A DNA stretch of 64,000 bases. Origin: BACL21 sp038141525. Its GTDB lineage: Bacteria; Bacteroidota; Bacteroidia; Flavobacteriales; Flavobacteriaceae. Below the pieces are notes generated by a model. That model was not told where the DNA came from. It did no database searches and worked only from the letters and a program-made list of their open reading frames with translations. The position numbers were made by a program, and so were the translations under genes. The stretch is from positions 62,001 to 126,000 of the forward strand of contig JAYQIF010000008.1 of NCBI GenBank assembly GCA_038141525.1, in the 5' to 3' direction. Each line of letters opens with the position of its first letter. Within the stretch, counting starts at the first letter, position 1. Shown here piece after piece: positions 1 to 8,140 of the stretch.

Positions 1-1
1 C

Positions 2-745
2 GGTGATTACCCTATACTTCAAACCTTAAGTGAATTAGCAGGCACTTCGTCAATTCTTATTGCCTCTGAACTATTAAGCCAGCACAAGGCCAGTACTGGT
101 CTGATTTTGGGTAATATTGCCGGTGTTGCTCCTTCCGAAGTCCTCATTATAGGTGCAGGTACTGTTGGTTATTATGCGGCCAAAACTGCAATAGGCCTAG
201 GCGCCAAAGTCAAAATATTTGATCCCTCAATCAACCGACTTCGAAAAATTCAATCCAAACTGAACCATAATGTTCACACATCTACAATACAGCCAAAGCC
301 CTTACTGAAAGCAGTAAGACGTTGTAATGTCGTAATCGGTGCGTTAAAAGGAGTTGATAGAGCGCCCATGGTAATTTCAGAGGAGCTAGTTTCGTTTATG
401 AAAAAAGGATCTGTGATTGTTGATGTGAGTATAGATTCAGGGGGGTGTATCGAAACCTCATCTTTGACCTCCCATGATGCACCAACTTTTGTCAAGCATG
501 AGGTCATTCATTATTGTGTGCCCAATATTTCTGCAAGATACCCCAGAACAGCATCTCTTGCACTGAGCAATATTTTGACTCCATTTCTAATGAATATAGG
601 TGCCCGTGGTGGGATTGAATCTTCAATCCGTTTTAATTATGGCTTGCGCTCCGGAACTTATGTGTATAATGGAGTTCTTACCAATCAAATGGTGTCAAAA
701 TGGTTTGATCTGCCTTCAAGAGATATTAATTTACTTATTCTGTAG
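2..745 (+). CDS. ald: Alanine dehydrogenase, C-terminal part (cut by window edge)
   Basis: The frame is open from the first codon of the window (position 2) to TAG at 745, so the N-terminal part lies off the left edge. Alanine dehydrogenase interconverts L-alanine and pyruvate with NAD. The visible part holds the Rossmann nucleotide-binding segment (IIGAGTVGYYAAKTAIGLGA followed by an acidic residue in IFDPS), and the family pattern VIVDVSIDSGGC and PNISARYPRTAS. The 248 residues seen fit the C-terminal two thirds of a roughly 400-residue flavobacterial enzyme. A DUF4258 gene follows 6 bases later, an arrangement common in flavobacteria. Confidence 0.93.
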   Translation, partial: GDYPILQTLSELAGTSSILIASELLSQHKASTGLILGNIAGVAPSEVLIIGAGTVGYYAAKTAIGLGAKVKIFDPSINRLRKIQSKLNHNVHTSTIQPKPLLKAVRRCNVVIGALKGVDRAPMVISEELVSFMKKGSVIVDVSIDSGGCIETSSLTSHDAPTFVKHEVIHYCVPNISARYPRTASLALSNILTPFLMNIGARGGIESSIRFNYGLRSGTYVYNGVLTNQMVSKWFDLPSRDINLLIL

Positions 746-751
746 GCGATT

Positions 752-1129
752 GTGAACTTCGTAAAACGTCTTATTTACTATTTGAGTGGTGTAGGTATAG
801 GAATTGTATTACTCGTGTTTTTCCTATCCGGAAAAAAAACGTCCTGTGACTACGGACCCAACGCGAGAACCTTAAAGTTTTTGAAAAACAAACCCATACA
901 ACAAAATAATTCTACTAAGGACTTGGCATTTTATCAATTGGATTCAATTGATATCGCACAGGTTTTAGATGAAGGTGAGGTCAATTTTAGAAATAGTGAA
1001 ATTTCAAAAGAGCTACCGAATATTTACTCCGTTGAGCACATGATTGAAAAAAAAGGTTATTTCGAATTTCGTTTTCGTGTTGATCAAAACAGTACCCGAT
1101 TAATCTCAATAAAGCCTATGAATCCCTAA
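752..1129 (+). CDS. DUF4258 domain-containing membrane-anchored protein
   Basis: This is a 125-residue protein with a GTG start 6 bases after the ald stop, so it is probably co-transcribed with ald. Residues 8-27 form one hydrophobic segment (a membrane anchor or uncleaved signal). The rest is soluble, with the pattern YSVEHMIEKKGYFEFRFRVD expected of DUF4258. No catalytic motif is visible and its function is unknown. Linkage to ald recurs in flavobacteria, but I know of no tested role. Its last 14 bases overlap the 3' end of the convergent TPR/AraC gene. Confidence 0.8.
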   Translation: MNFVKRLIYYLSGVGIGIVLLVFFLSGKKTSCDYGPNARTLKFLKNKPIQQNNSTKDLAFYQLDSIDIAQVLDEGEVNFRNSEISKELPNIYSVEHMIEKKGYFEFRFRVDQNSTRLISIKPMNP

Positions 1130-2860
1130 TGGTTTCGGATATAAAATATGACGGGTACAAACCTGTATTTTTATAAAAAGACCTTGAAAAAGACGCCGAA
1201 TTATTATACCCACACTCAAGAGCGATCGCCTCAATGGTGTATTTTCTAAAAACAGCATCGTTCTTGATCTGACGTACGGCGTAATTAATTCTTAAATCAT
1301 TCAAATATTTAGAAAAATTTACTGATTTGCTGGAATTTAAGACCCTTGATAAATAGCTAGAATTTGTATTAAACTTTTTGGCCAATGTCATCAAGCTGAG
1401 ATTGGCATTTAAATAATCCTCATTCTTCTCAAATTTTTCAAGCTTTCGTAATATATCATCAATTATCTCTTGGGATAATTCTGTTTTGTGTGTCCGTGTC
1501 CTGGCGAGGTTTTTATCTCCAGCCTCGAGCCCATTCTTCATTAGTTTCTCGTACCTACGACGATAAACAACTTTTTGTCTGTAGTAATTCCAAGCCATAA
1601 TACTCGATACAATAAAAACAAGAATTGATAGAATTATTAAATAAGTAGAATTTCTATTTTTCTTTTGTAGTTTCTCAATTGTTTTTTCTTTGGATTTAAG
1701 AAGTTGGGGTGTCTCAAATTTCGTAATGAATGATGGTTCGAGATATTTATAGTTTGCGATACTAACACTATCCATATCAATTAGTTTGTTTAAGAAGCTT
1801 ACCTTACTATCTAATAGATTATAGTGCGAATAAATATTAACCAATCCGTTGTAAAGAAGTCTATCATAATTGTCAGAAAAAAACCCTTATCCTCTTTACT
1901 TTTTAAATCATAAGAAATATCTAGATATTTCTTTGATAAATCATAATTTCCTAATTCAAAATGCGTCAACCCTCCGAATAACATGATATTGGATTTTAGC
2001 CTCGGAAACTCGTTGTATTCCATTATTTCATCGGTCTTTTTCAGGTTTTGTAAAACACCGTCAAAATCACGAATCCAATATCTTACCTCAGTTTCTGAAT
2101 CTATGAGCCACAGAACATGTTCATCTATGTTTATCAAGTCTTTATTATTTACAAAGGATCTTATTGAATCAAGATAACTTTTAGCCTTGTCATAATTTTT
2201 TGAACTGACATAACAATGAACATATGATTTAAGAGAGCTCATCATATTTTCAGCAAAAATTGACGGAATTTTACCATGCAATCCTTTTCGGGTACTTTTC
2301 TTTATCCCCTCGATTATGCTGTCGGAAAGTAAAATTTGATGACGCTGATTCTGTAAGTCAATTGCCTTGTAAACATCTCCCCAAGTAGACCTCAAATATA
2401 TCATTAGATCTAAGACATATAGTTCCTGACTCAAGTTGTAATTTTTTCTCGATATTTCCAGCGCCTGACTTAAACTTCTATACTGATTTTTCAAATCGTC
2501 CAATCTCCCAAATTCAAAACCCTTCAGAATATGACCCAAAGCAGGATAAGTCACATGATCCCAGTTACTCGTGTAGGCAATTAAAGAGTCTGCATACTGA
2601 ATGTTTTTTTTGGGACCAAAAATTCTGGCCAGACGATCATAACTTCGGGCAATTTTTAGAGTATCTCCATCCTTGCGTGCGCGATCTCTATAGGTAAGTA
2701 TGATCTTTTTTTGTACCGTAGAATCTGATTCAAAATCATTGAACAACGTCAAAAGTTCTTCATAGCCTATCATGTCTAAGTACTGTTGACTAGGCCCTTG
2801 TGCGTAAGTCGATTGAAAAAGGAAAACAATAAACAGAGAAAGTAGGCTAAATCTTTTCAT
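1116..2860 (-). CDS. TPR-membrane-AraC helix-turn-helix regulator, frameshifted
   Basis: Two overlapping reading frames form one gene. The upstream frame (start at 2860) has a signal peptide ending near STYAQ and about 300 residues of helical TPR-like repeats. The downstream frame carries a transmembrane helix (YLIILSILVFIVSSIMAW), a charged linker and a C-terminal AraC-type DNA-binding domain (ALECGYNNSASFSRSFYKNTG). The frames separate at an A7 run, 1877-1883 on the plus strand. One extra base there gives 581 continuous residues and restores GFFSDNYDRLLYNGLVNIY. This layout is typical of flavobacterial one-component membrane regulators whose periplasmic TPR domain senses a signal. The ATG at 2860 is preferred to one 24 bases upstream because the signal peptide begins there. 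Target genes are unknown. Confidence 0.75.
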
Positions 2861-2993
2861 GATGATTGGGTTAACTCGATTCAAGCCTAAATATCTCCAA
2901 AACCAATCAACAATAAAAATTTATCGAGTGACGATTTATAAAATACCTTCTGTAAATGGTATTCAATTTTTAAAAAGTCTCAGCTATATAAAT

Positions 2994-4172
2994 CTACCCT
3001 CTAGCTTCTCTTCGTCGTTTTAATTCCTTTTTTAATAGCTCAAGTTCGCGACTTGTTTGGCCGGCTACAGAGGTGTTTTCCTCTGCACGACGAATCAAAT
3101 AAGGCATTACGTCTTTAACAGGACCAAAAGGAATATACTTGGCGGCATTATAACCCTGATTTGATAAATTGTAGGTAATGTGATCACTCATACCGTATAA
3201 TTGACCAAACCATACCCTGGAGTCGTTTTGGTCGATGCCCAACTTTGTCATTAAGTCTAGAGCTTTCAATGTACTTTCCTCATTATGAGACCCTACAAAA
3301 AGTGAAATATCATCTAAATTTTGCAGAATATAAGACACCACAGCATCAAAGACTTCATCGGTGTGGTTTTTGTCACGACATATGGGTGAAGGATAACCCC
3401 GCTCTTTTGAACGTTCATTTTCTTTTTCCATATAAGCTCCACGAACTACCTTAAACCCTAGTTTTACGCCCTTGGCTTTTGCTTGTAAATGCAGCTCTTT
3501 TAAATAGTCCAGACGGTCATGTCGATAACACTGTAAGGTATTGAACACCACTGGGGTCTCTTTGTTATATCGAAACATCATTTGGGTGCATAATGCGTCT
3601 GCACCATCCTGCATCCATGATTCCTCAGCATCAATCAATAACATAAGATCACTACTCTGTGCCGCTCTGGCGAGGTCATCATAGCGTTGGGTCACCCGAT
3701 TCCATTCCTCCCCTAGAGGCCCTTTAAGCGCCCCCTGACCCCAAGCCTCCCAGATTTTAAAACGCCCCAAACCCGTGGGTTTAAACACTGCAAATGGCAT
3801 AGTAGACTTATCTTTTGAGAACTCAATAAGAGAAAGAACTTTGTCTCGAGTGGCATCAAATTGTGATTGCTCTTCTTTGCCCTCAACTGAATAATCTAAT
3901 ACCGAGTATACTCCAACAGAATCTAAAGATGTTACCACATTCATGGCGTCCTGCTCACTTACACCTCCACAAAAATGGTCGAATACGGTCGCACGTATTA
4001 GGCCCTCAACCGGCAAATGTAAATTCAATGCCAACTTGGTCAAATTAGTGCCAATTTTGACCAAAGACTCACTTGAAATCAATCGAAAAAGAGCATAGGC
4101 TCTTTCCAGAGCGGCATCTGTTTTTAGAGCAAATGCCTTTTGGGTATTATCAAATAGTTTATTTCCTGGCAT
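2994..4172 (-). CDS. Proline dehydrogenase family protein
   Basis: This 392-residue, FAD-dependent, monofunctional proline dehydrogenase (PutA PRODH-like barrel) oxidises proline to pyrroline-5-carboxylate. Family motifs seen are GFKVVRGAYMEKENERS, FVGSHNEESTL, QLYGMSDHITYNL and the C-terminal YIPFGPVKDVMPYLIRRAEEN. The start is the ATG at 4172 (MPGNKLFDNT): the alternative start at 4193 falls inside the -7 promoter box at 4191-4198 and so cannot be used from that promoter. It is transcribed divergently from aroB, a pairing frequent in flavobacteria. No P5C dehydrogenase gene is in the window. Confidence 0.92.
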   Translation of the reverse strand: MPGNKLFDNTQKAFALKTDAALERAYALFRLISSESLVKIGTNLTKLALNLHLPVEGLIRATVFDHFCGGVSEQDAMNVVTSLDSVGVYSVLDYSVEGKEEQSQFDATRDKVLSLIEFSKDKSTMPFAVFKPTGLGRFKIWEAWGQGALKGPLGEEWNRVTQRYDDLARAAQSSDLMLLIDAEESWMQDGADALCTQMMFRYNKETPVVFNTLQCYRHDRLDYLKELHLQAKAKGVKLGFKVVRGAYMEKENERSKERGYPSPICRDKNHTDEVFDAVVSYILQNLDDISLFVGSHNEESTLKALDLMTKLGIDQNDSRVWFGQLYGMSDHITYNLSNQGYNAAKYIPFGPVKDVMPYLIRRAEENTSVAGQTSRELELLKKELKRRREARG

Positions 4173-4190
4173 ACAGTCTATATATACGCA

Positions 4191-4198
4191 CAAATATA
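4191..4198 (-). promoter_or_regulatory. -7 promoter box of the proline dehydrogenase gene
   Basis: On the minus strand this reads TATATTTG, an exact match to the Bacteroidota consensus TAnnTTTG. It lies 18 bases before the chosen ATG at 4172. I see no convincing -33 TTTG. Confidence 0.55.
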
Positions 4199-4224
4199 GT
4201 TAGATTTGAGCTCTAATTTTTACC

Positions 4225-4232
4225 TATTTTCG
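4225..4232 (+). promoter_or_regulatory. Probable -7 box of aroB
   Basis: TATTTTCG is a one-mismatch version of TAnnTTTG and ends 7 bases before the aroB ATG. If used, the transcript would begin at or within a few bases of the start codon. Confidence 0.4.
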
Positions 4233-4239
4233 TTTCTCA

Positions 4240-5316
4240 ATGTCCTATTCCATTGAAAATAATGATCACCTGATTAGTGTAGGCCCGCACGCATGGACCG
4301 ACCTTAAAAAACTGCTAAAACAAGAGCACTGGAGTTCTATATTTGTGCTGACCGATGAGGCTTCAAAAAAGTATTGCTTTCCTTTATTTGATAAAAATTT
4401 TTCCGATCAGAAGATCGTTCTTCTGACTGTTCCACAAGGCGAAGCTTCCAAGTCCATTGAGTGGGCGGAAAAATTATGGCAAGAACTAGCCAATAAAGGT
4501 GCAGATCGCAGAAGTTTGATGATTAATTTAGGAGGAGGAGTTGTGACCGACCTCGGAGGTTTTGTGGCCAGCACTTACAGACGAGGTATTGATTATATGA
4601 ATCTACCTACAACCCTACTGTCCATGGTCGACGCCGCTATTGGGGGTAAAACAGGGATAGATCTTGGAGTTCTTAAAAATCAAATCGGTGTTGTCGCCCA
4701 GCCTAAAGGTATTTTCATTATCCCAGACTTTTTAGAAACACTCCCTCAACGAGAATTAAATTCGGGCTGGATGGAAATGGTAAAGCACGGTTTTATCAGC
4801 GATAAAAACTATTTAGAGCGTTGTTTAAACTCCCCAAGTAAAGAACACCCGGATCTCTCTCGATTGATCTGGGATTCAGTTCAAATAAAAAATAATGTCG
4901 TTACCGAGGATCCTTACGAATATGGGAAGCGTAAAACTTTAAATTTTGGACATACCTTGGGACATGCCATCGAGAGCTATTGTTTAGATCACTATTCTGG
5001 CGAGTATATCAAACACGGTGAAGCGATAGGTATCGGTATGGGCCTCGCCCTATATCTTTCTTTTATAACTCAAGGGTTTCCTCAAAAAGACTTAGAGACA
5101 TACATCGAAAAACTAAGGTTAATCACGCCTAATTTTATATTTGATCGACAGCAACAAGAACAAATCATCGATTACCTCAAACACGATAAAAAAAACAGTC
5201 ATGGACGCATTAATTTTGTACTGCTCAAAGACGTAGGACAATATGTGTTAGATTGTCAAATCACAAACAACCAAATCTTCGATGCCTTCCAATTTTGGCA
5301 GAGCCATGCAGGCTAG
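4240..5316 (+). CDS. aroB: 3-dehydroquinate synthase
   Basis: AroB converts DAHP to 3-dehydroquinate, the second step of the shikimate pathway, using NAD and a divalent metal. The 358-residue product matches the normal length. Visible motifs: GGGVVTDLGGFVASTYRRGI for the nucleotide site, PTTLLSMVDAAIGGKTGID for the substrate loop, and the metal ligands in FGHTLGHAIES and HGEAIGIGM. It is a single gene between the divergent proline dehydrogenase gene and the convergent Lrp gene, whose stop lies 15 bases beyond. Confidence 0.96.
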   Translation: MSYSIENNDHLISVGPHAWTDLKKLLKQEHWSSIFVLTDEASKKYCFPLFDKNFSDQKIVLLTVPQGEASKSIEWAEKLWQELANKGADRRSLMINLGGGVVTDLGGFVASTYRRGIDYMNLPTTLLSMVDAAIGGKTGIDLGVLKNQIGVVAQPKGIFIIPDFLETLPQRELNSGWMEMVKHGFISDKNYLERCLNSPSKEHPDLSRLIWDSVQIKNNVVTEDPYEYGKRKTLNFGHTLGHAIESYCLDHYSGEYIKHGEAIGIGMGLALYLSFITQGFPQKDLETYIEKLRLITPNFIFDRQQQEQIIDYLKHDKKNSHGRINFVLLKDVGQYVLDCQITNNQIFDAFQFWQSHAG

Positions 5317-5331
5317 TGTCCATGAGGATAT

Positions 5332-5810
5332 TTAGATTGCGTTGAAGATTGAATGCATCAATCGCTTTTTGTCGTTTATGCTTTCCTCGAGAGAAATCAT
5401 TGTCTCTGTGCGTGTCACACCTTCGAAATCATCGATTTTGAATATAATTTCTTTGGCATGACTGGTTTTTCTGGCACGGATTTACAGAAAATATTAAATT
5501 TCCCTGTGGTGACATGAGCTACAGTAACAAAAGGAATTTCCTTGAGACGTTCTAACACAAATTGTGTCTGAGACGTTTTGTTTAAAAATATCCCAACATA
5601 AGCAATGAACGAATACCCTAGTTTCTTGTAATCAACCACAAGGGAAGACCCACGAATAATATTGGATTCCTCCATTTTTTTAACACGTACGTGTACGGTA
5701 CCTGCAGAAATATTGAGCTTTTTGGCAATATCCGTGAATGGAGTCCGGGTATTTTCGATGAGCATTTCTAAAATATCGTGGTCTGTATCGTCGAGTTTAA
5801 TTTTCGCCAT
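5332..5810 (-). CDS. Lrp/AsnC family transcriptional regulator, frameshifted
   Basis: From the ATG at 5810 the protein has an Lrp-type winged helix (DHDILEMLIENTRTPFTDIAKKLNISAGTVHVRVKKME) and then the RAM/AsnC effector domain (GYSFIAYVGIFL, IPFVTVAHVTTGKFNIFCK). The frame breaks after FCK at a T3 run, 5481-5483. One added base restores a normal C-terminus (HAKEIIFKIDDFEGVTRTET and onward) to the TAA at 5332-5334, giving 159 residues. As read, the product stops early at 5415 with an unrelated tail. Likely an amino-acid-responsive regulator; M14 peptidase and XRE genes lie upstream. Confidence 0.85.
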
Positions 5811-5821
5811 TCTTTTTTTTA

Positions 5822-5829
5822 CAAAAATA
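5822..5829 (-). promoter_or_regulatory. -7 box of the Lrp/AsnC gene
   Basis: TATTTTTG on the minus strand matches TAnnTTTG and lies 11 bases upstream of the ATG at 5810. It supports that start over the upstream in-frame ATG at 5843, which would lie before the box. Confidence 0.5.
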
Positions 5830-5858
5830 AAATTACTCTTCAAAAATGTGAGTTTTTA

Positions 5859-7016
5859 TTAAACTTTTATCAATAAACCAGACTTTTTTAACACAATACT
5901 TGCGATTATTTTACCTTCGAAATCCTTTTCGTGAGAATTTATTAATATTTCTTGTGATTGTAGATCGATCGATTCATAACCAAGAATCGAGCCTTGAGCA
6001 ACAACATCATGGACATAGATCTGCGGTTTTAATGCTCCATGTTGCAATGCCAATCGCTTTTGTAAGCCTAGGTCCACAATGCGCCCTCGATACAAAACAT
6101 TTTTAAGGACCACATCTCTGAGCATATTGCGATTCTCTGGAATGGCATAATAACACTTTGACACATCCTGGGATTCTTCCTTTTGATCATCTTGACAAAA
6201 AATTCCTAACAGTGCCACAAATACCGCATAGCGTGATTGTTCTCGTTGCGGATCACCTTCAATATGTCCAGACTCTATCAAGACCGTCGGAATCTTTTGA
6301 GCTTGTAAATAGTCTCCAAAACAGTCGGCACAATAAGTTTCATCATACCGCCCAATCTTATCAAATCCAGCCAAACCCAAATAACGTTTTGCCCGGCAGA
6401 TATAGCGCATCGCGCTCAACCGAGCCGGTGTAAGAGTGCGCTCCCTGTTCGCTGCAGCAGATAAAAATGATACATGTGGCGGATCGACTGTATTACTAAG
6501 GCTGTATAAGCTCCTTTGATCGTGACAATTCAAACACAAATCTGGATTGAAGGATTGCACTAAATCAATGAGTATTTGACTTTCGGGCTGAACCTGAGTC
6601 ACGGCATCTCGATTTAAATCAGCACTGTTGGCATTGCCTCGTGTAAAAGCCTGTGCGCCATCTGGATTTAGTTGAAAAACTATTCTCAATCGAAAACGAC
6701 CCAATAAAGACTGAACAAAACCTCCGTGATGCTCCTTTTGATTTAAAAAAGAAAAAATATCAATCAATGCTCTGGTCGAGGTGGATTCGTCACCATGCAT
6801 TTGAGACCAAGCTAAAATCTTAAACGAACCAGTCCCGATGTCTACATATCCTATTTTTCGGCCTTGAACCGAGCTACCTAGGACTTTAAAATTGCCGTTG
6901 TATTTTGGCTGATTTAAAAAGCCATACACACGTTCTGGCGGGAGGTATCTATGGCCAAAACCATCGACTTTTATCGCATGATACAAGGCCTGTAATTCTG
7001 TGGGTGTACTGATCAT
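5859..7016 (-). CDS. M14 family metallopeptidase (zinc carboxypeptidase-like)
   Basis: The 385-residue protein has the M14 zinc site: HxxE in MHGDES (near residue 80) and a later His in NCHDQRS. The substrate-side segment VFQLNPDGAQAFTRGNANSADLNRDA is also typical of the family, as is TVLIESGH for the catalytic Glu region. I see no signal peptide, so it is probably cytoplasmic. The ATG at 7016 (MISTPTEL) is chosen because a -7 box ends 5 bases before it. The substrate is unknown; peptide or amide-linked amino acid removal is the family expectation. Its position beside an Lrp regulator suggests an amino-acid-related role (inference). Confidence 0.85.
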   Translation of the reverse strand: MISTPTELQALYHAIKVDGFGHRYLPPERVYGFLNQPKYNGNFKVLGSSVQGRKIGYVDIGTGSFKILAWSQMHGDESTSTRALIDIFSFLNQKEHHGGFVQSLLGRFRLRIVFQLNPDGAQAFTRGNANSADLNRDAVTQVQPESQILIDLVQSFNPDLCLNCHDQRSLYSLSNTVDPPHVSFLSAAANRERTLTPARLSAMRYICRAKRYLGLAGFDKIGRYDETYCADCFGDYLQAQKIPTVLIESGHIEGDPQREQSRYAVFVALLGIFCQDDQKEESQDVSKCYYAIPENRNMLRDVVLKNVLYRGRIVDLGLQKRLALQHGALKPQIYVHDVVAQGSILGYESIDLQSQEILINSHEKDFEGKIIASIVLKKSGLLIKV

Positions 7017-7021
7017 CAAAA

Positions 7022-7029
7022 CAAAGGTA
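7022..7029 (-). promoter_or_regulatory. -7 box of the M14 peptidase gene
   Basis: TACCTTTG on the minus strand is an exact TAnnTTTG match and ends 5 bases before the ATG at 7016, so the transcript is probably leaderless or nearly so. Confidence 0.55.
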
Positions 7030-7039
7030 CACAACTACA

Positions 7040-7057
7040 TGTTTACATGGGTAAACA
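7040..7057. promoter_or_regulatory. Perfect inverted repeat, candidate operator
   Basis: TGTTTAC-ATGG-GTAAACA is a perfect 7+7 dyad with a 4-base spacer. It sits about 11 bases upstream of the M14 -7 box, roughly over the -35 region. A second overlapping dyad, CATGT-TT-ACATG, spans 7038-7049. The half-site GTAAACAGT (7051-7059) recurs at 7285-7293, directly after the ATG of the XRE regulator gene. The position and repeat suggest repressor binding; the protein that binds is not known. Confidence 0.45.
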
Positions 7058-7282
7058 GTAAATCAGCGTCAAAACAGGCTAAAATCGCCAATTAATGCGT
7101 CAAAAATTTACAACAATAAACGAAGTTTTTTATTTTAAAATTAAAATACTAAAATTCAGCATATTAAAATATATTAATTCAATCTATAATTTAAATAAAA
7201 ATATGTGATTATCGCGAATTTTATGTCTAAAAACCCTGATATAAGAGCGAATTCATTAATTTTGATAAATAATTGCGTTACA

Positions 7283-7705
7283 ATGGTAAACAGTGCTGAT
7301 TTTGCGAAAAGATTAGGTGAAATTCTAGATTTTTACGGGATATCTGCTGCTGCTTTTTCGGAAATGATTGCGGTGAATAGATCGACTATTTCGCACCTGC
7401 TTTCGGGGCGCAATAAACCGAGTTTAGAATTTGTACTCAAGGTACTTGATGCATTTCCCGAAGTAGAATTATATTGGCTTTTAAATGGACAAGGCCACTT
7501 CCCTGCCCCACCAAAAAATCAACCCACAATAACCCCTGTAGTAAATTCGATTTCTAATGATTCAGAATCAAGTCACACAAAACAGCAACAAACACAGGTG
7601 AATCAAAATTCGTCGATGAATCAAAAAAAGGGAGAAGATTTTGGCCCCATCGAGCGCATTGTTGTTTTTTATCAAAATGGTAAATTCAAAACCTATACCC
7701 CATAA
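7283..7705 (+). CDS. XRE-family helix-turn-helix regulator
   Basis: A 140-residue protein with an N-terminal HTH_3/Cro-type domain: FAKRLGEILDFYGISAAAFSEMIAVNRSTISHLLSGRNKPSLEFVLKVLDAFPEVELYWLLNG. A low-complexity Gln/Asn/Ser linker and a short C-terminal strand (ERIVVFYQNGKF) follow, as in other flavobacterial relatives. The ATG at 7283 is preferred; upstream in-frame starts add a segment with no family likeness. The copy of the half-site at its start codon hints at autoregulation and possible control of the neighbouring M14 gene (inference). Confidence 0.82.
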   Translation: MVNSADFAKRLGEILDFYGISAAAFSEMIAVNRSTISHLLSGRNKPSLEFVLKVLDAFPEVELYWLLNGQGHFPAPPKNQPTITPVVNSISNDSESSHTKQQQTQVNQNSSMNQKKGEDFGPIERIVVFYQNGKFKTYTP

Positions 7706-7752
7706 ATCGAATAAAGCGGTCGGGTTCGTAAAATTTTAGCGAACTTTGCTCG

Positions 7753-8136
7753 ATGAATTATTCGATCAAAAATATATGCCTACTGGGGCTCATTTTGAGT
7801 CTGACCACAAGTTGTTTTGACAATCAAAGGGACTGCTCATCGTACAAAACAGGAAAATTTTCATTCTCTACTGCTATTGAAGGACAAATTGAAACCAGCG
7901 AGTTTGAGCGGTTTGACGACTTCGAAATTGAATATTTTAAAGAAAAGCAGGACACTTCTGATATTCGCTGGATCAATGACTGTGAATATATTCTACAAAA
8001 GCGAAATCCAAAAAATATGGCTGAAAAACAAGCCATCCATATTAAAATATTGCGCACCGACGCAGCGGGTTACGAATTTGAATACAAAGCCGTTGGCGCA
8101 ACAAAAACCCTGAAGGGACGCATTAATCGCTTATAA
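7753..8136 (+). CDS. Small lipoprotein adjacent to parC
   Basis: A 127-residue protein with a lipoprotein signal peptide (lipobox-like LTTSC, Cys at residue 21), so it is likely anchored to a membrane on the periplasmic side. No catalytic motif is visible. Relatives next to parC in flavobacterial genomes are often labelled as topoisomerase IV only because of position; nothing in the sequence supports that. Its stop is 4 bases from the stop of convergent parC. Function unknown. Confidence 0.75.
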   Translation: MNYSIKNICLLGLILSLTTSCFDNQRDCSSYKTGKFSFSTAIEGQIETSEFERFDDFEIEYFKEKQDTSDIRWINDCEYILQKRNPKNMAEKQAIHIKILRTDAAGYEFEYKAVGATKTLKGRINRL

Positions 8137-8140
8137 ATCC

